NCBI GenBank assembly: GCA_036873755.1
Contig: JAVTVY010020550.1
Location: 1 to 64,000 of the forward strand
From: Hanleya hanleyi
Lineage: Eukaryota > Mollusca > Polyplacophora > Lepidopleurida > Hanleyidae
DNA length: 64,000 nt
Direction: 5' to 3'
Below, one piece after another: positions 44,139 through 55,330 of this stretch. A program made the translations under genes and the position numbers. Position 1 is the stretch's first letter; every line of letters begins with the position of its first letter. The notes beneath the pieces are model-generated. The model made no database searches. It had not been told where the DNA came from and saw only the letters and a program-made list of their open reading frames with translations.

Positions 44139-45106
44139 TTAGTAGTATGTCAGCTGGTCCATCCGGTCCCTTCGATATCGGTGCCCTAATTCACTTACTA
44201 GTGAATCATACTTACCCCGTATTTCTCTGGAAAGTTGGCCATAAACGAACTCACCGGCCTTTCCCTGTAATCTTGGTAAAAGTTCCGCTAATTTCTCATC
44301 TTGAGACCAACCCCTAATTCTGGCCACGTCCCTGAATCTGTTGTGCCATACTTCCCATTTTTCCTCTCCTGTAAAAGAAGGAAGTTTTGCGCTTGATTGT
44401 CGGGGTAACCCAAGCCATCTGGTACGTTCCTTACTACTATGTGTAGTTTTACTGTCATCCAAGTCATTATCACTGCTGGAGCTAATGTTATTCACAGGTG
44501 AACTAATCCTCTTCCTGCTTTCTGATCGCCGAATTTCCTTTGTACTTCTGTTGTGTCTTCTTAGTTTATTCCTAGAAGCTGATCTGTTGCGAGTATCCGA
44601 CAGCTCACCCTGACTACAAACAGGGGGTAGTGAATCTTGGGGTAATTTGTTAATGCCGGAAATAGCCTCTGTGACTGCCCCTTTTATCATCGATGCAACA
44701 TCTTGCATTGTTCCTTTCAGTATATCTCCGACAATGTCCGATACCTCTTTCCTTAAATTACCCCTAGACTTGTCAGCTTCCAGTGTATCTCCAATAGAAT
44801 AACAGGCGCTTTTCTCTGCCGTCCCGTTTAAATTTGCTATATCATGTACACCCTTCTCTCTGGAGGCTGGGGGTGCATGTATTCTAGTATTTTCAGCTTC
44901 ACTTGCTGTTTCCTCTTCGGTTGAAAAAGTGTCAGATTTAGTCCCCCTTCTACTCCGTCTGGGACCAGGTGTTTTAAAATGTTCTCCGGTTTCCATCCTT
45001 GTAATCCGTATTTCAGGTAAAATGCAGGTATGATAATTTTCCCGGGCTGTGTAAGTATCGCTGGATTCAGGGTATATTCTGAATCCCACTTCTCGGGCAC
45101 CAAAAA
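44139..45106 (-). pseudogene. Gypsy copy 2 gag remnant
   Basis: Encodes the polar N-terminal region and the first half of the capsid-like domain, ending at LGHRYRR. It is then fused by the 1,387-bp deletion to the protease C-terminal tail. Microhomology TTC lies at the deletion join (44171-44173). A small insertion near 44945 relative to copy 1 shifts the frame of the first ~40 residues. Confidence 0.85.
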
Positions 45107-46339
45107 TGTTACGGTCAGCCGGGAATTCCTAAGACAACTTTCGTTGCAGAAATACCCAGCTGATCGGTCAGGAAGGCTGATTATTATTTCATAAAAATCG
45201 CCAATAGTCAGTTCTGACACCACCGGTTTCTAACCGGAATTCCACATTGTACTGAATACTCTAATGTTGAATAACTGGATAAATGCAGTAATAAGTTGAA
45301 TAACTTTTATTCGTAAAATAAACTCTGTATTGGTTACATCAATAAATTCACTGCGATATCATTAAATTCATCGTACATGAATATCCAATAAACGTAAGCT
45401 CTCCTGATGTTCCGTGTTCTGTTGTTGTTCCGTTCAGATTCTGTGCTACTCCGTTTTCATGTCCTGAGTATGTTTCTGGGTCCTGTGTAATTTGTACATC
45501 ATATCCCCGATCTCTAATGGGAGATCGTTAGTTACGTTGGTATTCCATAAAATTTCATCCCTAGTGGGGGCTGTTAGGGATATTTTGGTTCACATTCTTC
45601 CAAAAGCACCAAATTTGGCCCATATGTCGCCCATACCATACTATTTCGATTTTTGACGGGCGCCAAGACGGGCGCCCCCTAGGGCCGCCATATTCGGCGA
45701 AATTCAATATGGTCGCCATCCTGGTTATAGTTGAATAACTAAAAGGGCTAGAAATGTGAATAATAGCACTTTTTAGTGGTTTTTGGGGTCGGAGAATCTG
45801 ATTGTGATCTTATTTCAACGATTTTAGGTCAAGGTAACCTTTAAGGTCACCCTAAAGGGCATTTTGGGGACAAATTCGCCATTATCAGTGGTTTTGGGGC
45901 AAGATATATAAACTGCCTCATTCTATTGGTTTCCAGGTTTGAGTAACCCGAATCTGGCCTTATTTTGGCGATTCGGGGCAATATTTCATTTGAGAGTCGC
46001 GATAGAGGTCATCCGAACCAGAGGTCAATTGTAGGTATAACACCAAAAGAATCATAAATAATACCATAGAGGTTTGTGGCATTCTCCGATTCTGATCCTA
46101 TTTTGAAGATTTGAGGTCAACCCATTTTGGGGTCAAAGGTCAACAGTCACCACTAAGAACAATCGAACGAAGGGTATTCAGGAACAAATTATATTACAAT
46201 ACTCCGGAGATGACATCTGCTGACAAAATGCTATAGCTACGCCGCTATGTGTATTTAAATGTTCGAAATACAATACACAGACCGCCTTAGCAACAATATA
46301 CCAATGATTATTGGTATCTATACCTTCTGGCTTGCGCTA

Positions 46340-46708
46340 TCAAGGAACTGTGAAGTCGGGTCGCACCCAGTAAGGCTGTGGAAGAGGGGTAGTGCCAAGG
46401 ATTTGACGGACCGAGATCGGAACAAACGGTATGGACTGAATGTCACAATATTTCTTTCCAGTACCGAAGTCCACCAAGAGTTCCGATAGACCGAGGGTCT
46501 TCAAAGACCGGACATCGCTGTCCATCGTGCGAACATAGGCTGTTGTATGACCCTTCTCCGTGGCATGTGCCAGATGCAGGAGGACCCTAGTGTCCGCCTC
46601 GGAATGGTTGCACGGTTGAAGTATTGTGAGGTCATAACGCCTGTTGAAGAACACGGACTCAAAACGGGTACACAGAAGGAGCTTTCCGCTCATGTCAGTC
46701 TTGGACAT
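46340..46708 (-). pseudogene. Protein fragment with HSEADTR motif in the long-TIR transposon
   Basis: A 122-residue frame with CNHSEADTRVLLHLAHA, TMDSDVRSLKTLG and LLVDFGTGKKYCDI. I recall similar strings (S-H-E-E-A-D-T-R followed by D-T-D-V and F-G-T-G-K) in uncharacterised invertebrate proteins that look transposon-borne, but I cannot assign a fold or reaction. The alternating conserved acidic residues could belong to a nuclease-like fold. It lies alone between the two inverted repeats and is probably a truncated internal gene. No start or partner domain can be established. Confidence 0.45.
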
Positions 46709-46719
46709 CTGTGTGCTGA

Positions 46720-47390
46720 TGAATGAGAACGGCTCCTTTTTGTTAACATCTTTTAAGAAGCCGCTGATCCATTCATACTTCGGGATTTTAGGGGTTCAGG
46801 AAAAAGTATTGTGGCATTCCAGTCCAAACCATCTGTTCCCATCTTGGTCCGTCAAAGTCCGTGGCACTACCTCTCTTTTATAGCTTAACGGGGTGCTTCA
46901 TCGTACTCATGTACAGCAAGGGATGTGATGCAGCCGGTGTCAATGAGGCCAAGCATCACCTCTTCACCACTGCAACCAGATCGCTGGAAAACATCCCACC
47001 TCCCAAGCCGCGCTTTTGCAGCATGTGAAGCGAGCGCTGCTGCAATCGAGTTTCTACTGGAGTCGCTTCACTCCAGCAGGGAATCCCTGACTTCAGTGAG
47101 TGGAGCTGGCACAAAGATTGCACCAGTACATGGCAACCGCTATGGACCACTCTCAGCGACACTTCTATGGCATATGCCATTCTCATGCACTGAGGCTGAC
47201 TCAAGGCATGCACGGGAAGGTGCAAATGCAACTGTGCCGATGTCCGATACATGACCCTCTGCAAATGCGAAGGCGGGTGCGTTAATAACTTGGGCGATGA
47301 TGACAAGTATTATTTATTGCTGGCATCATAGAGTGCAAGCCAGAATGCATAGGTAGTAAAAGTAATCATTGGTATACTGTTGCTTAAGCG
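46720..47390. other. Centre of the long-TIR transposon, coding remnants unclear
   Basis: Open frames exist on both strands (46925-47254 +, 47306-46956 -), with balanced base composition unlike the flanks, but none shows a motif I recognise. Possibly decayed transposase sequence. Confidence 0.35.
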
Positions 47391-49343
47391 GTCTTTGTTT
47401 TGTATTTTGAACATTTAAATGCACGTAGCGGCATGGTTATAGCATTTTGTCAGCAGATGTCATCTCCGAAGTATTTTAGTAACATTTGTTCCTGAATAAT
47501 CTTCTTTCGATTGTTTTTAGTAGCAACTGTTGATCTTTGACCTTTAATTCTCAAATGAGGTGACCATGACCTCAAATCGTCAAAATAAGGTCAGAATCTA
47601 ATTCTCCGATGCCGCAAAGCCCTATGGTATTATTTGTGATTCTAGCCCTTTTGATGTTTCCTATAATTGACCTCCGGTTGACCTCTGTTTCGGGGACATC
47701 TGTCATGAACCTCACATGCAATATTGCCTCAAATTGTCAAAATATGGCCAGATTCGGGTTACTCAACCCCGAAAATCGATAAAATGAGTTAGTTTGTATA
47801 TCTCGACTAAAAACCACTAAAAATGACGAATTTGACCCAAAAATGACCTTCAGGGTGACCTTGACCTCAAATCGTTGAAATAAGATCAGAATCAGATTTC
47901 CCGACTCCGATAACCATTAAAAAGTTGTATTATTCAGGATTCTAGCCATTTTATTGACTGACCTCTAACCCGGGTGGCGGCCATAATGAATTTCGCCAAT
48001 ATGGCGGCCCCAGGGGGCGACTACCTTGGCGCCCGTCAAAAATCGCAAAGGTATGGTATGGGCGACATATGGGCCAAATTTGGTACTTTTGGAAGAATCT
48101 GAACCAAACAGTCCCTTTTATGCCCTAACAGCCCCGACTACCCGTCCTTTATATCTGGTTACTGCCCGACTTGTAAGTTGTCTGTGTGATCTGTGTGTGT
48201 CCGTAATTCACGTCCGTAATTCCTGTTTGACACCCTGGATTTCCTATTATGTTGATTTCAGGTAAGTATTGATACCATGGATATCACTGTATGCCGATAT
48301 GCTGGATCCGTGTATTCGGTTACCCGTGTTACTGACAAGCTTACTCCGTGATTTATCCAGGGGTGCGTTTAATATGAATGAATGTGTTTTAGTGTTGCAG
48401 TGCTGACACTCTGACTTGGTCTGTCAATGAGTGAAAACTCTCTTACTATCCACATTCATTAAATGTAAGCTTGTGATTGTCCCTGTTATACTCGTGCCTG
48501 CATTAATCCTATAATCTGTCATGTGCTGTTGATCATATGATCTGTCGTATGTGTGGCACTGTGATCCTGGGCTGGATATTAACAATGTATCAATATGACT
48601 GAACAATGACGTCTATATGGATTTCAGAGTTCGGTAATATATTTTAGCCTATCGACTAGTAAATATACACCTCTGCAATGTTTTCCATTTATCCAGTAAA
48701 TTTTGTCGGGGTCCAGAAATTTATCTCGGGGTTCCAGATATTTTCCTAGGATAGATTTCCTGGGTATATGAGATCAGCAGGTTTTTCCTGTTTGGTTACA
48801 ATAGTATGGATTACAAAGCTCCGGGATACATTTTAGCCTATCGACTAGTAAATGTACACCTTTGCAAAGTTTTCCATTTATCCAGTGAATTTTCTCGGGG
48901 TCCAGAAATTTATCTCGGGGTTCCAGATATTTTTCTCTGGGTACATTTCCTGGGTATATGAGATCAGCAGATTTTTCCTGTTTGGTTACAATAATATGGA
49001 TTACAAAGCCCCGGGATACATTTTAGCCTATCGACTAGTAAATGTACACCGTTGCAAAGTTTTCCATTCATCCAGTAAATTTTCTCGGGGTCCAGAAAGG
49101 AGGTGTTCGGTTTGACCGTATTTTTTTCCTTAGTGTGTTGCGTTTATAAACCGAAAATATAATTTCCTCTCGTTCACTTGAAAAGTTATTAGATCGAGAG
49201 AGAAAATACTGAATTTTCATATTCTCAATTTTCACCGAGAAGAGACTTGTCCAAAAAATATTACGAGTATTAGAAAATAAGCATTTGTTTATTTTTGCAA
49301 TTTTTGGCGATATTCTTGAAGGGAATTCCCTTCATATATAAAA

Positions 49344-49438
49344 TATGACACCTTTAACCAAAACGAGCCCTACATATCGAAATGCGGTGCGTTTGATCCA
49401 AAATGATACTGAAAAATCGTTTTGGTTAAAGGTGTCGT
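49344..49438. repeat. Hairpin in the Spy-like element
   Basis: AAATATGACACCTTTAACCA and, about 55 bp later, its near-perfect complement TGGTTAAAGGTGTCGTATTT form a stem of about 26 bp. Confidence 0.7.
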
Positions 49439-49540
49439 ATTTTCATAATACTGAAATATGTCAAAATGCTTGTAATGCTCTGAAAGGGTGTCGTTCACCG
49501 CCATTCAGCACATGATTCCTCAAGCCGATAATTGTAAACA

Positions 49541-49612
49541 GCAGCTTGGCCGAATGGTTACAGTGTCGGACTACAGATTAAAAGAAACGCAACAATTTTG
49601 GTTCGAATCCCC
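49541..49612 (+). tRNA. tRNA-like sequence, decayed
   Basis: Has an A-box-like TTGGCCGAATGGTTACAG, an anticodon-arm start CGGACTACAGA and a B box GGTTCGAATCC at usual spacing for a long-variable-arm (Leu/Ser) tRNA. The 3' side of the anticodon stem (TTAAAAG) no longer pairs and the acceptor stem is poor. It is probably a tRNA pseudogene or tRNA-derived promoter module, not a working tRNA. Confidence 0.45.
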
Positions 49613-49988
49613 AAATCCCTGAAAAAATATTTTCATTTTTTCCTTTTTTCTCCCATCTTCAGTTTGGACTTTAAAGTGCAAAGGTGACGTGAAATGAAAG
49701 ACAGCGAACCCCTAACGCACATAATCCCTTATTTTCTTATAATTCGTGAATAGAATTGCACACAAACAACTCCACACACACAGTCAGACCACTTGTTCAG
49801 TGTTTGAATATTCTGACGATCCAGCAGAGCAAAAAAATAATTGTTACACATACAATACATAATTTCGTCTCAGGGAAGCGGAAAGTTGTAACTACGAATT
49901 GAAAAGTTATAAGGTTGAACTTGGCCCTCAGAATGACCCTCAACAAGTGGTGAAGCTTGCTTTCCCAAGTGATAATGCATGTGCCAAT

Positions 49989-50014
49989 GTTTTTTTTTTT
50001 TTTTTTTTTTTTTT
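49989..50014. repeat. Poly-T run
   Basis: About 25 T in a row inside the Spy-like element. Confidence 0.8.
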
Positions 50015-51596
50015 GCAGTTACTTTCTTAATTATTGTTCGCTAAACTTTTGGCAGTGATTTTTTTTTCAGTTTTCGAGTCGGTTTATATATTAATATATC
50101 TGATTATTGTTCGTAAATATCTGGGTCGTTCATGAAAATACTAATGGTAACAGTATGAGAATATGAACCAGAATTTCCCATTAGACTGGCCTCGCCTGTC
50201 TGACAAAGAGTTGGGGCATTCTCGTCTCGCGAGACTCCCTACTGCGAGAAAGAGTCTCACGCGTAAATGGGAGCCATCCCCCCAAAATTTGGGGGGTGAG
50301 TAGGCGGCGTATGATTATCTGGCTTGTCACTGACCTGCTGACTCCGCCGAGTTAGAAGCGAATTGCTAAACATAACGTGGGCTATATAATTGGGAAATGA
50401 CTCTTTCCGTTTCGGAGCATATCAATCGCGAACAAATTATTGTCGGTATGTATACTTGGCCGTGAAAGCGAGTTATCTAATACAGGAAGTAGTTCGCGGG
50501 TAGACACGGCTCGCTTTGAGAATGATGTCATGCTGCCTCGCTTTGAGATTGGAGATTCAAAAATGTCACCAGTTTACATGAGAGTCGCTTTGATCTCCCG
50601 CGGGTAGACACGGCCCTCTTTGAGAATGAGAGTTGGGGAATACCTGAGCATTACGTCACAATTTACCGGCCGGCTCGGAGCGAGACAATAGAGCAACAGA
50701 GAGCGACTCTGAAGGGAAAAATATCCATCTAAAGCGAACACCTCCTTTATTTCGGGGGTTCCAGATATTTTCCTATGGGCTGTGCATGGGTATAGACACT
50801 GACGGACTGTCAGTTACTCCAGATACTCCTTGCTGTACTTGTCCCTTGTCCCTTGTATTTTTATATCGTTGGCTGTGCTCACAGGACAATTCAACTGTGC
50901 AGCTGACTCGGTTGGTACCAAGTGAAGATTCTCCGTGTGACGACGTAATTTATACTTTCCCGCTCGTGCAGCATTAGTGCCCCCTATCGGAGGACAGGGC
51001 ACTTCCATATCCTGGAAACCTCAGAAGAGCTTACCATCGTTACTCATTAAACTGGAACTAATTGTTCGCAATCTTAGCTGAATAGGGATCTCAATTATCA
51101 AAGCTAATTATTTCAATCAATTATAATTAATGATTATCCACGAAAAGTACTCTAAAATGAACTGAAAGTTGGTTCAGGAGTAGAGCCTCGATCTCGATCT
51201 TTTCATCAACATGGCGATCATCGAAGAAATCTCTCGTCAGAAATTGTGCATAAATGTTAATTTAATAAACATCAATGAAAACCATGTTACGACAACAGCT
51301 GGGCGAGCGACTAGAATGATCAATTAACCATTACAGTAAGTGCCAACGTGGGTAGAGACGTATTCATCCTTAGAACACGCAAAATTGGTTGCTATCAGAA
51401 CTCTGTCAAATTACAACAACAACAACTAGAACGACTTGATTATCAACTGGAATAAATATTTAAAGAATGCTAACAGGAAAAATATATTACTATGCGTTTG
51501 GGCGAATGTATATATATATCAGCATCATTTCACGTAGCATTAGTCTGCACACAAAAAAAAATATATCCCTCTCCTTTTCCTGACTCGTCACAATAT

Positions 51597-52545
51597 AGAA
51601 CCGTACAAATCCAAGAATTTATGGACAATAAGTCGCTCGAGACTAGACTATGTCAACTGAGCCACCAAGGTAAATCTGCTCGCATTTAAACTATCTAACT
51701 GTAGCAATGTTTAGTTCTCTTGTTTAAAAGTGGCGATAATACTCCGAGCAAGATAAAGAAACGGTCATAAACAGCCGTGCCTCATGGCAGCCATCTTGAA
51801 AATTGGTTGTTACGGCCTACATTAACCTGGTACGAAATGACTCCATATCTCATTGCTCTCCCAACGCCATGTCTAATTCCGTGTGAGCTTTGGTGCTTTA
51901 GGAGAAAAGTCCGTCGAAAAATTTACAATATTTAGTTGACTATATTTGCCTAATTTGCTAATTATCTTTATCAATAATAATATTTTCATTCCTTGCTTAA
52001 TTAAATATTACTGTCTTATAATACTGTGACAACTATTCTGTTATTCTTGTACGGTTATCCTGCTTTCAAACATCAAATGCAACGCAGTAGTGTTGAAAAA
52101 TAACTCAAAAATGGATGTGCCTAAGTGACTCAACATAAAAATCTGGCGGTCGTTTTGGAAAATCTTGTGAACAATATCTGGTTGGCTATTTTTACATATT
52201 ATTTTAAATATACTGTCTCATAATAATTTAGCACTGCAGAACCATTTTGCTTTCGAAAATCAAAGAACTAACAAATACAAAGCTACGTGTGCCCAAGGTG
52301 TCCGTATTAAAAATCGGGTGGCCATTTTGGAAAATGATGACAGCCATTTTGGCAATCCGAGATGATCGTTATTACACCATATCTACTGTGAAATAATCGT
52401 AGTGCTGAAACAATAAAATATTGGTATACCGACAGAAATTATATCGATATATTGTGTGGTTATTGAAATATTGAATGAAATAGGCTTCAGATGGCGGCCA
52501 TCTTGAAATTCAAGATGGTCGACTCGGTCACATGACCATTATCGT
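51597..52545. other. Intergenic spacer, no gene seen
   Basis: AT-rich sequence with recurrent fragments of the 'gccatcttgaaattcaagatgg' type (51790, 52310, 52500), which are mobile-repeat debris. No coding signal. Confidence 0.5.
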
Positions 52546-52548
52546 TTG

Positions 52549-53255
52549 TTACCCCTCGGGCAGATTCTGCCCGAGCGGTATTGTCGTTGCCTCCGTCGTC
52601 TGTCCGTCTGTCCGTCAGTCCGTCTGTCCGTCTGTGCGTCTGTCCATCATATCATTGTAAGCACATTATCTCAAAAAGTCCTTCACTTACAACAATGAAA
52701 CTTCATACAGTTGTTTAATACAGCCAATACCAGAAGCCTATTGAAAGTCGGTGCCATTGGATGTGTTTTGCAGGAGTTATGCCCCTTTATACATGTCTGG
52801 CTGTTTTTATCCTTGTAAACACATTATCTCAAAAAGTCCTTCATTCACAACAATGAAACTTCATACAGTTGATTAATGCAGCTAGTACCAGAAGCCTATT
52901 CAAAGTCGGTATAATCGGATGTGTTTTTCAGGAGTTATGCCCCTTTATACATGTCTGTTGGTCCATATCCTTGTAAACACATTATCTCAAAAAGTCCTTC
53001 ACTCACAACAATGAAACTTCATACAGTTGTTTAATACAACCAGTACCAGAAGCCTATTGAAAGTCGGTGCCATTGGATGTGTTTTTCAGGAGTTATGCCC
53101 CTTTATACATGTCTGTTGGTCCATATCCTTGTAAACACATTATCTCAAAAAGTCCTTCATTCACAACAATGAAACTTCATACAGTTGTTTAATACAGCCA
53201 GTACCAGAAGCCTATTGAAAGTCGGTGCCATGGGATGTGTTTTTCAGGAGTTCAC
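52549..53255 (-). repeat. Hairpin, GTCC microsatellite and 158-bp minisatellite module
   Basis: CTCGGGCAGATTCTGCCCGAG (52555-52575) is a perfect hairpin. It is followed by a (GTCCGTCT)n tract (52595-52645), then four units starting CTTGTAAACACATTATCTC (52653, 52812, 52970, 53128; 158-bp period). Read on the minus strand the order is minisatellite, GACGGACA microsatellite, hairpin, as in the satellite block at 24872-26626. It may be another Helentron-associated element. Confidence 0.75.
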
Positions 53256-53400
53256 ACAAACCTGTGTGGATTGCTGTGAATAGACAGTAATCGTTCGACT
53301 ACATCTACTATAGGTAATCACTGCTCTATTGCTATATTGTTTTGTCTGTCTATGATCTATATCATACAGGTAAAATTATGCCCACCCCAAATATGTGAGT
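53256..53400. other. Short spacer, nothing recognised
   Basis: No feature. It ends TGAGT directly before a possible LTR start. Confidence 0.4.
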
Positions 53401-53744
53401 TGTTGGGGTCAGAAACATTATTTCCACAATTGCTCTGGGCCCGGCCCGAGGGGTCCCGATGGCGACAGCCACATGTCTGTTGTAACGTGTACGAGCAGGA
53501 CCAGTCGTGGTGTTTACGAGATAACCAATAACCGGGATTGCCCACTGGCATTCTGGCCGTCACCGTCGTTAACCCCTTCACTAGTAGAGATCCGGGGCTC
53601 GAAGAGATGATCACAACCCTACAAGGATGACTGACGCTAATGTAAAGGTCTATTATGGTATATTCTGCACAAATAGTATACGCGGTTACAAATAATAGCG
53701 TAGAACCGCGTGGCTTAGACAGAATGTCTAAGGAGATGTAACGT

Positions 53745-53935
53745 TAATATATTTACATATATGTACAGACACTAAGGGAGTGTATGCAAATAAACTTGAT
53801 GTATAGATACACGTGATGTGAGATGATGTGTGCACACAAAGTTAACGGATACGCACACTGGGTGTGTGCATGTAAGGTTAACGGATACGTATCCCTGGTG
53901 TATATGTGGATAATAAAAGAGAATGTGTGCAGTTT
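53745..53935. repeat. Imperfect GT-rich repeats
   Basis: GTTAACGGATACGCACACTGG and GTTAACGGATACGTATCCCTGG in near tandem, about 43 bp apart, within TGTGTG-rich sequence. Confidence 0.5.
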
Positions 53936-54009
53936 AAGCTTGATGTTATATGGCAATAATATATATATGAGAGTGTATGCATATAGCTTTATAGTTAATA
54001 TAGTGCTTT

Positions 54010-54425
54010 ATGTCTATGCGCGATAAGGGCGGCCTGGCTGCTGGCCCTTCTCTTCTGGGGATAAGGGCGGCCTGGCTGCTGGCCCTTCTCTTCCGTCGTT
54101 GGAACGTTATGGATACAACGCTCTCTCCAGGGATGGCACCCCGTCGTTGGAATGTTAAGGATATAACGCTCTCTCCAGATACGACACCCAGTCGTTGAAA
54201 CGTCAAGGCCCGTTGGAACGTTACGGCGGTAACGTTCTCCCCAATATATATATATACCCTCAGGCGTTGGAACGTCACGGCAGTGACGCTCTCTCCAGAT
54301 ATGGCACCAAGTCGCTGAAACGTCACGGCCCGTTGGAACGTTACGCGGTAACGCTCTCTCCAGATACGACACCCAGTCGTTGGAACGTCACGGCGGTGAC
54401 GCTCTCTCCAGAGACGTGGCAACCC
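54010..54425. repeat. Tandem repeats of the CGTTGGAACGT family
   Basis: Seven or more units of about 45-60 bp: CGTTGGAACGTCACGGCGGTGACGCTCTCTCCAG with variants, preceded by a 48-bp tandem pair GATAAGGGCGGCCTGGCTG (54024, 54061). Frames on both strands are artefacts of this array. Confidence 0.75.
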
Positions 54426-54707
54426 GGCGTGTTCTTCACCCCCAGTCGTCGGAGCCTGACCCTAACTTGTCAGCTCACCAGTCTGCTTCCCGCACAGGTA
54501 AGAATAGCCCGGCGTCTCAACACTTACGGCTGCTGCGACCCGTCTATAGACACGCCTGTGACTACACGACTTCACGACGATCTCTCAGGTAAGTATCACG
54601 CACCACTCAACTCTCAGGGACCGTCAGGACAATTACTTGGGTATATCTTGTATTACCATTTCATCTGGTACCGATGAAACATCATTACTGCATGTCAACT
54701 GTCGTTG

Positions 54708-54796
54708 GCGACCCTCTGCGACCCTCTGCGACCCGGTCGCAAGCCACTGCGACCTTTTGCGACCTTCTGCGACCTTTGGCGACCCGGTCGCAGGTC
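54708..54796. repeat. GCGACCYTCT short tandem repeat
   Basis: About eight units of TGCGACCTTC or TGCGACCCTC, with two CGACCCGGTCGCA palindromes. Confidence 0.8.
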
Positions 54797-54834
54797 TGTA
54801 GATTTCACGTTTAATCAACGTTTCTCGGGAAGAG

Positions 54835-55330
54835 AAATCTGTCTGTGCTGTGCCTTGTCTTTTCTTTACTGTCTGTAACTTGTATCTTGGCTTTGACCTT
54901 GTCTTCTTTACTGGCTGTAATCTGTGCCTTGGCTTGACTGTACAGTCTGTAAGTCTTGTTACCACTTTTACATCGGTAAAACGAGGCCCGCCTGCACCGT
55001 ATCTTGCCTTTACTGTGTGGTCTGTGATCTGTATGTCTTGTCTTTTTCTGTGTTGTCTGTGCTCTGTGTATCTTTCTTTAATGTGTGATAAATACACATA
55101 TCCTTCTTGTGGGATCTGTGTTCTGTAGCTTTCTTGACTGTATAATCTGTGATCTGTATGTCTGGACTTGTACTGTACTGTTTATAATCTGTGGGTCTTG
55201 ATTTGCTTGTAATGTGTGATAAATACACATATCCTACTGGAATCTGTGTTCTGTTTGTTTCTTGTGTGCTCTGTGTGCTGTATCTTTCTGTCCTGTAAGA
55301 TCGGTGATCTCTACTTGTCTCTTTCCAGCT
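54835..55330. repeat. Diverged tandem repeats of the TCTGTGATCTGTATGTCTT type
   Basis: Pyrimidine-rich units of roughly 60 bp (TCTGTRATCTGT ... TTGTCTTT). Includes two copies of TGTGATAAATACACATATCC (55085, 55208). Confidence 0.6.

Larger units (their letters stand above)
45562..48140. mobile_element. 2.58-kb DNA transposon with ~700-bp terminal inverted repeats
   Basis: Ends TAGTGGGGGCTGTTAGGG and the complement of CCCTAACAGCCCCGACTA. The inverted match continues inward for about 700 bp per side (for example GACATCTGCTGACAAAATGC at 46210 with its complement at 47443). CCC flanks both sides (45559-45561 and 48141-48143), and the empty site TTTCACCCCGTCC in the left LTR fits a 3-bp duplication; a TA duplication is the alternative reading. 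A centre of about 1.1 kb has coding remnants. Superfamily not recognised. Confidence 0.85.
49099..50745. mobile_element. Spy-like DNA transposon between AAA and TTT, no target duplication
   Basis: Ends GGAGGTGTTCGGTTT and the complement of AAAGCGAACACCTCC (11 bp perfect, about 25 bp imperfect). Host context is CCAGAAA before and TTTATTTC after. The uninterrupted sequence in other LTRs reads CCAGAAATTTATC (for example 28912), so the insertion lies exactly between AAA and TTT with nothing duplicated. Known: Spy transposons of the PIF/Harbinger-IS5-ISL2EU-Spy group are described as inserting this way. Inference: a non-autonomous Spy-type element; no transposase frame is seen in its 1,647 bp. Confidence 0.7.
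37810..51592 (-). mobile_element. Gypsy LTR element, copy 2, with both LTRs
   Basis: Complete boundaries: TGTTACGG at 37810 and CGTCACA ending at 51592, flanked by ATAT at 37806-37809 and 51593-51596 (4-bp target duplication). The left LTR is 2,490 bp. The right LTR spans 45107-51592 with two nested DNA transposons. Internal region encodes pol and a gag remnant. It is defective: a 1,387-bp deletion joins positions equivalent to 33135 and 34523 of copy 1, removing nucleocapsid and protease; RNase H core is missing; an 11-bp duplication at 43065-43086 breaks RT. Confidence 0.9.
45107..51592 (-). repeat. Right LTR, Gypsy copy 2, with nested elements
   Basis: LTR pieces 45107-45561, 48141-49098 and 50746-51592 add up to about 2.3 kb. 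Three ~190-bp internal repeats (48641, 48830, 49020). Insertions at 45562-48140 and 49099-50745 split it. Confidence 0.9.

Noticed and set aside
49541..49612. A functional tRNA gene
   Set aside because: The anticodon stem does not close and the acceptor stem is weak, so it is reported only as tRNA-like.
54490..54600. Plus-strand splice donors CAGGTAAGAATA and CAGGTAAGTATC as evidence of a host gene
   Set aside because: No coding exon with recognisable protein lies beside them; they fall in putative LTR sequence and could be chance.
53946..54677. Frames over the CGTTGGAACGT repeats on both strands
   Set aside because: Repeat-derived peptides with no independent support.
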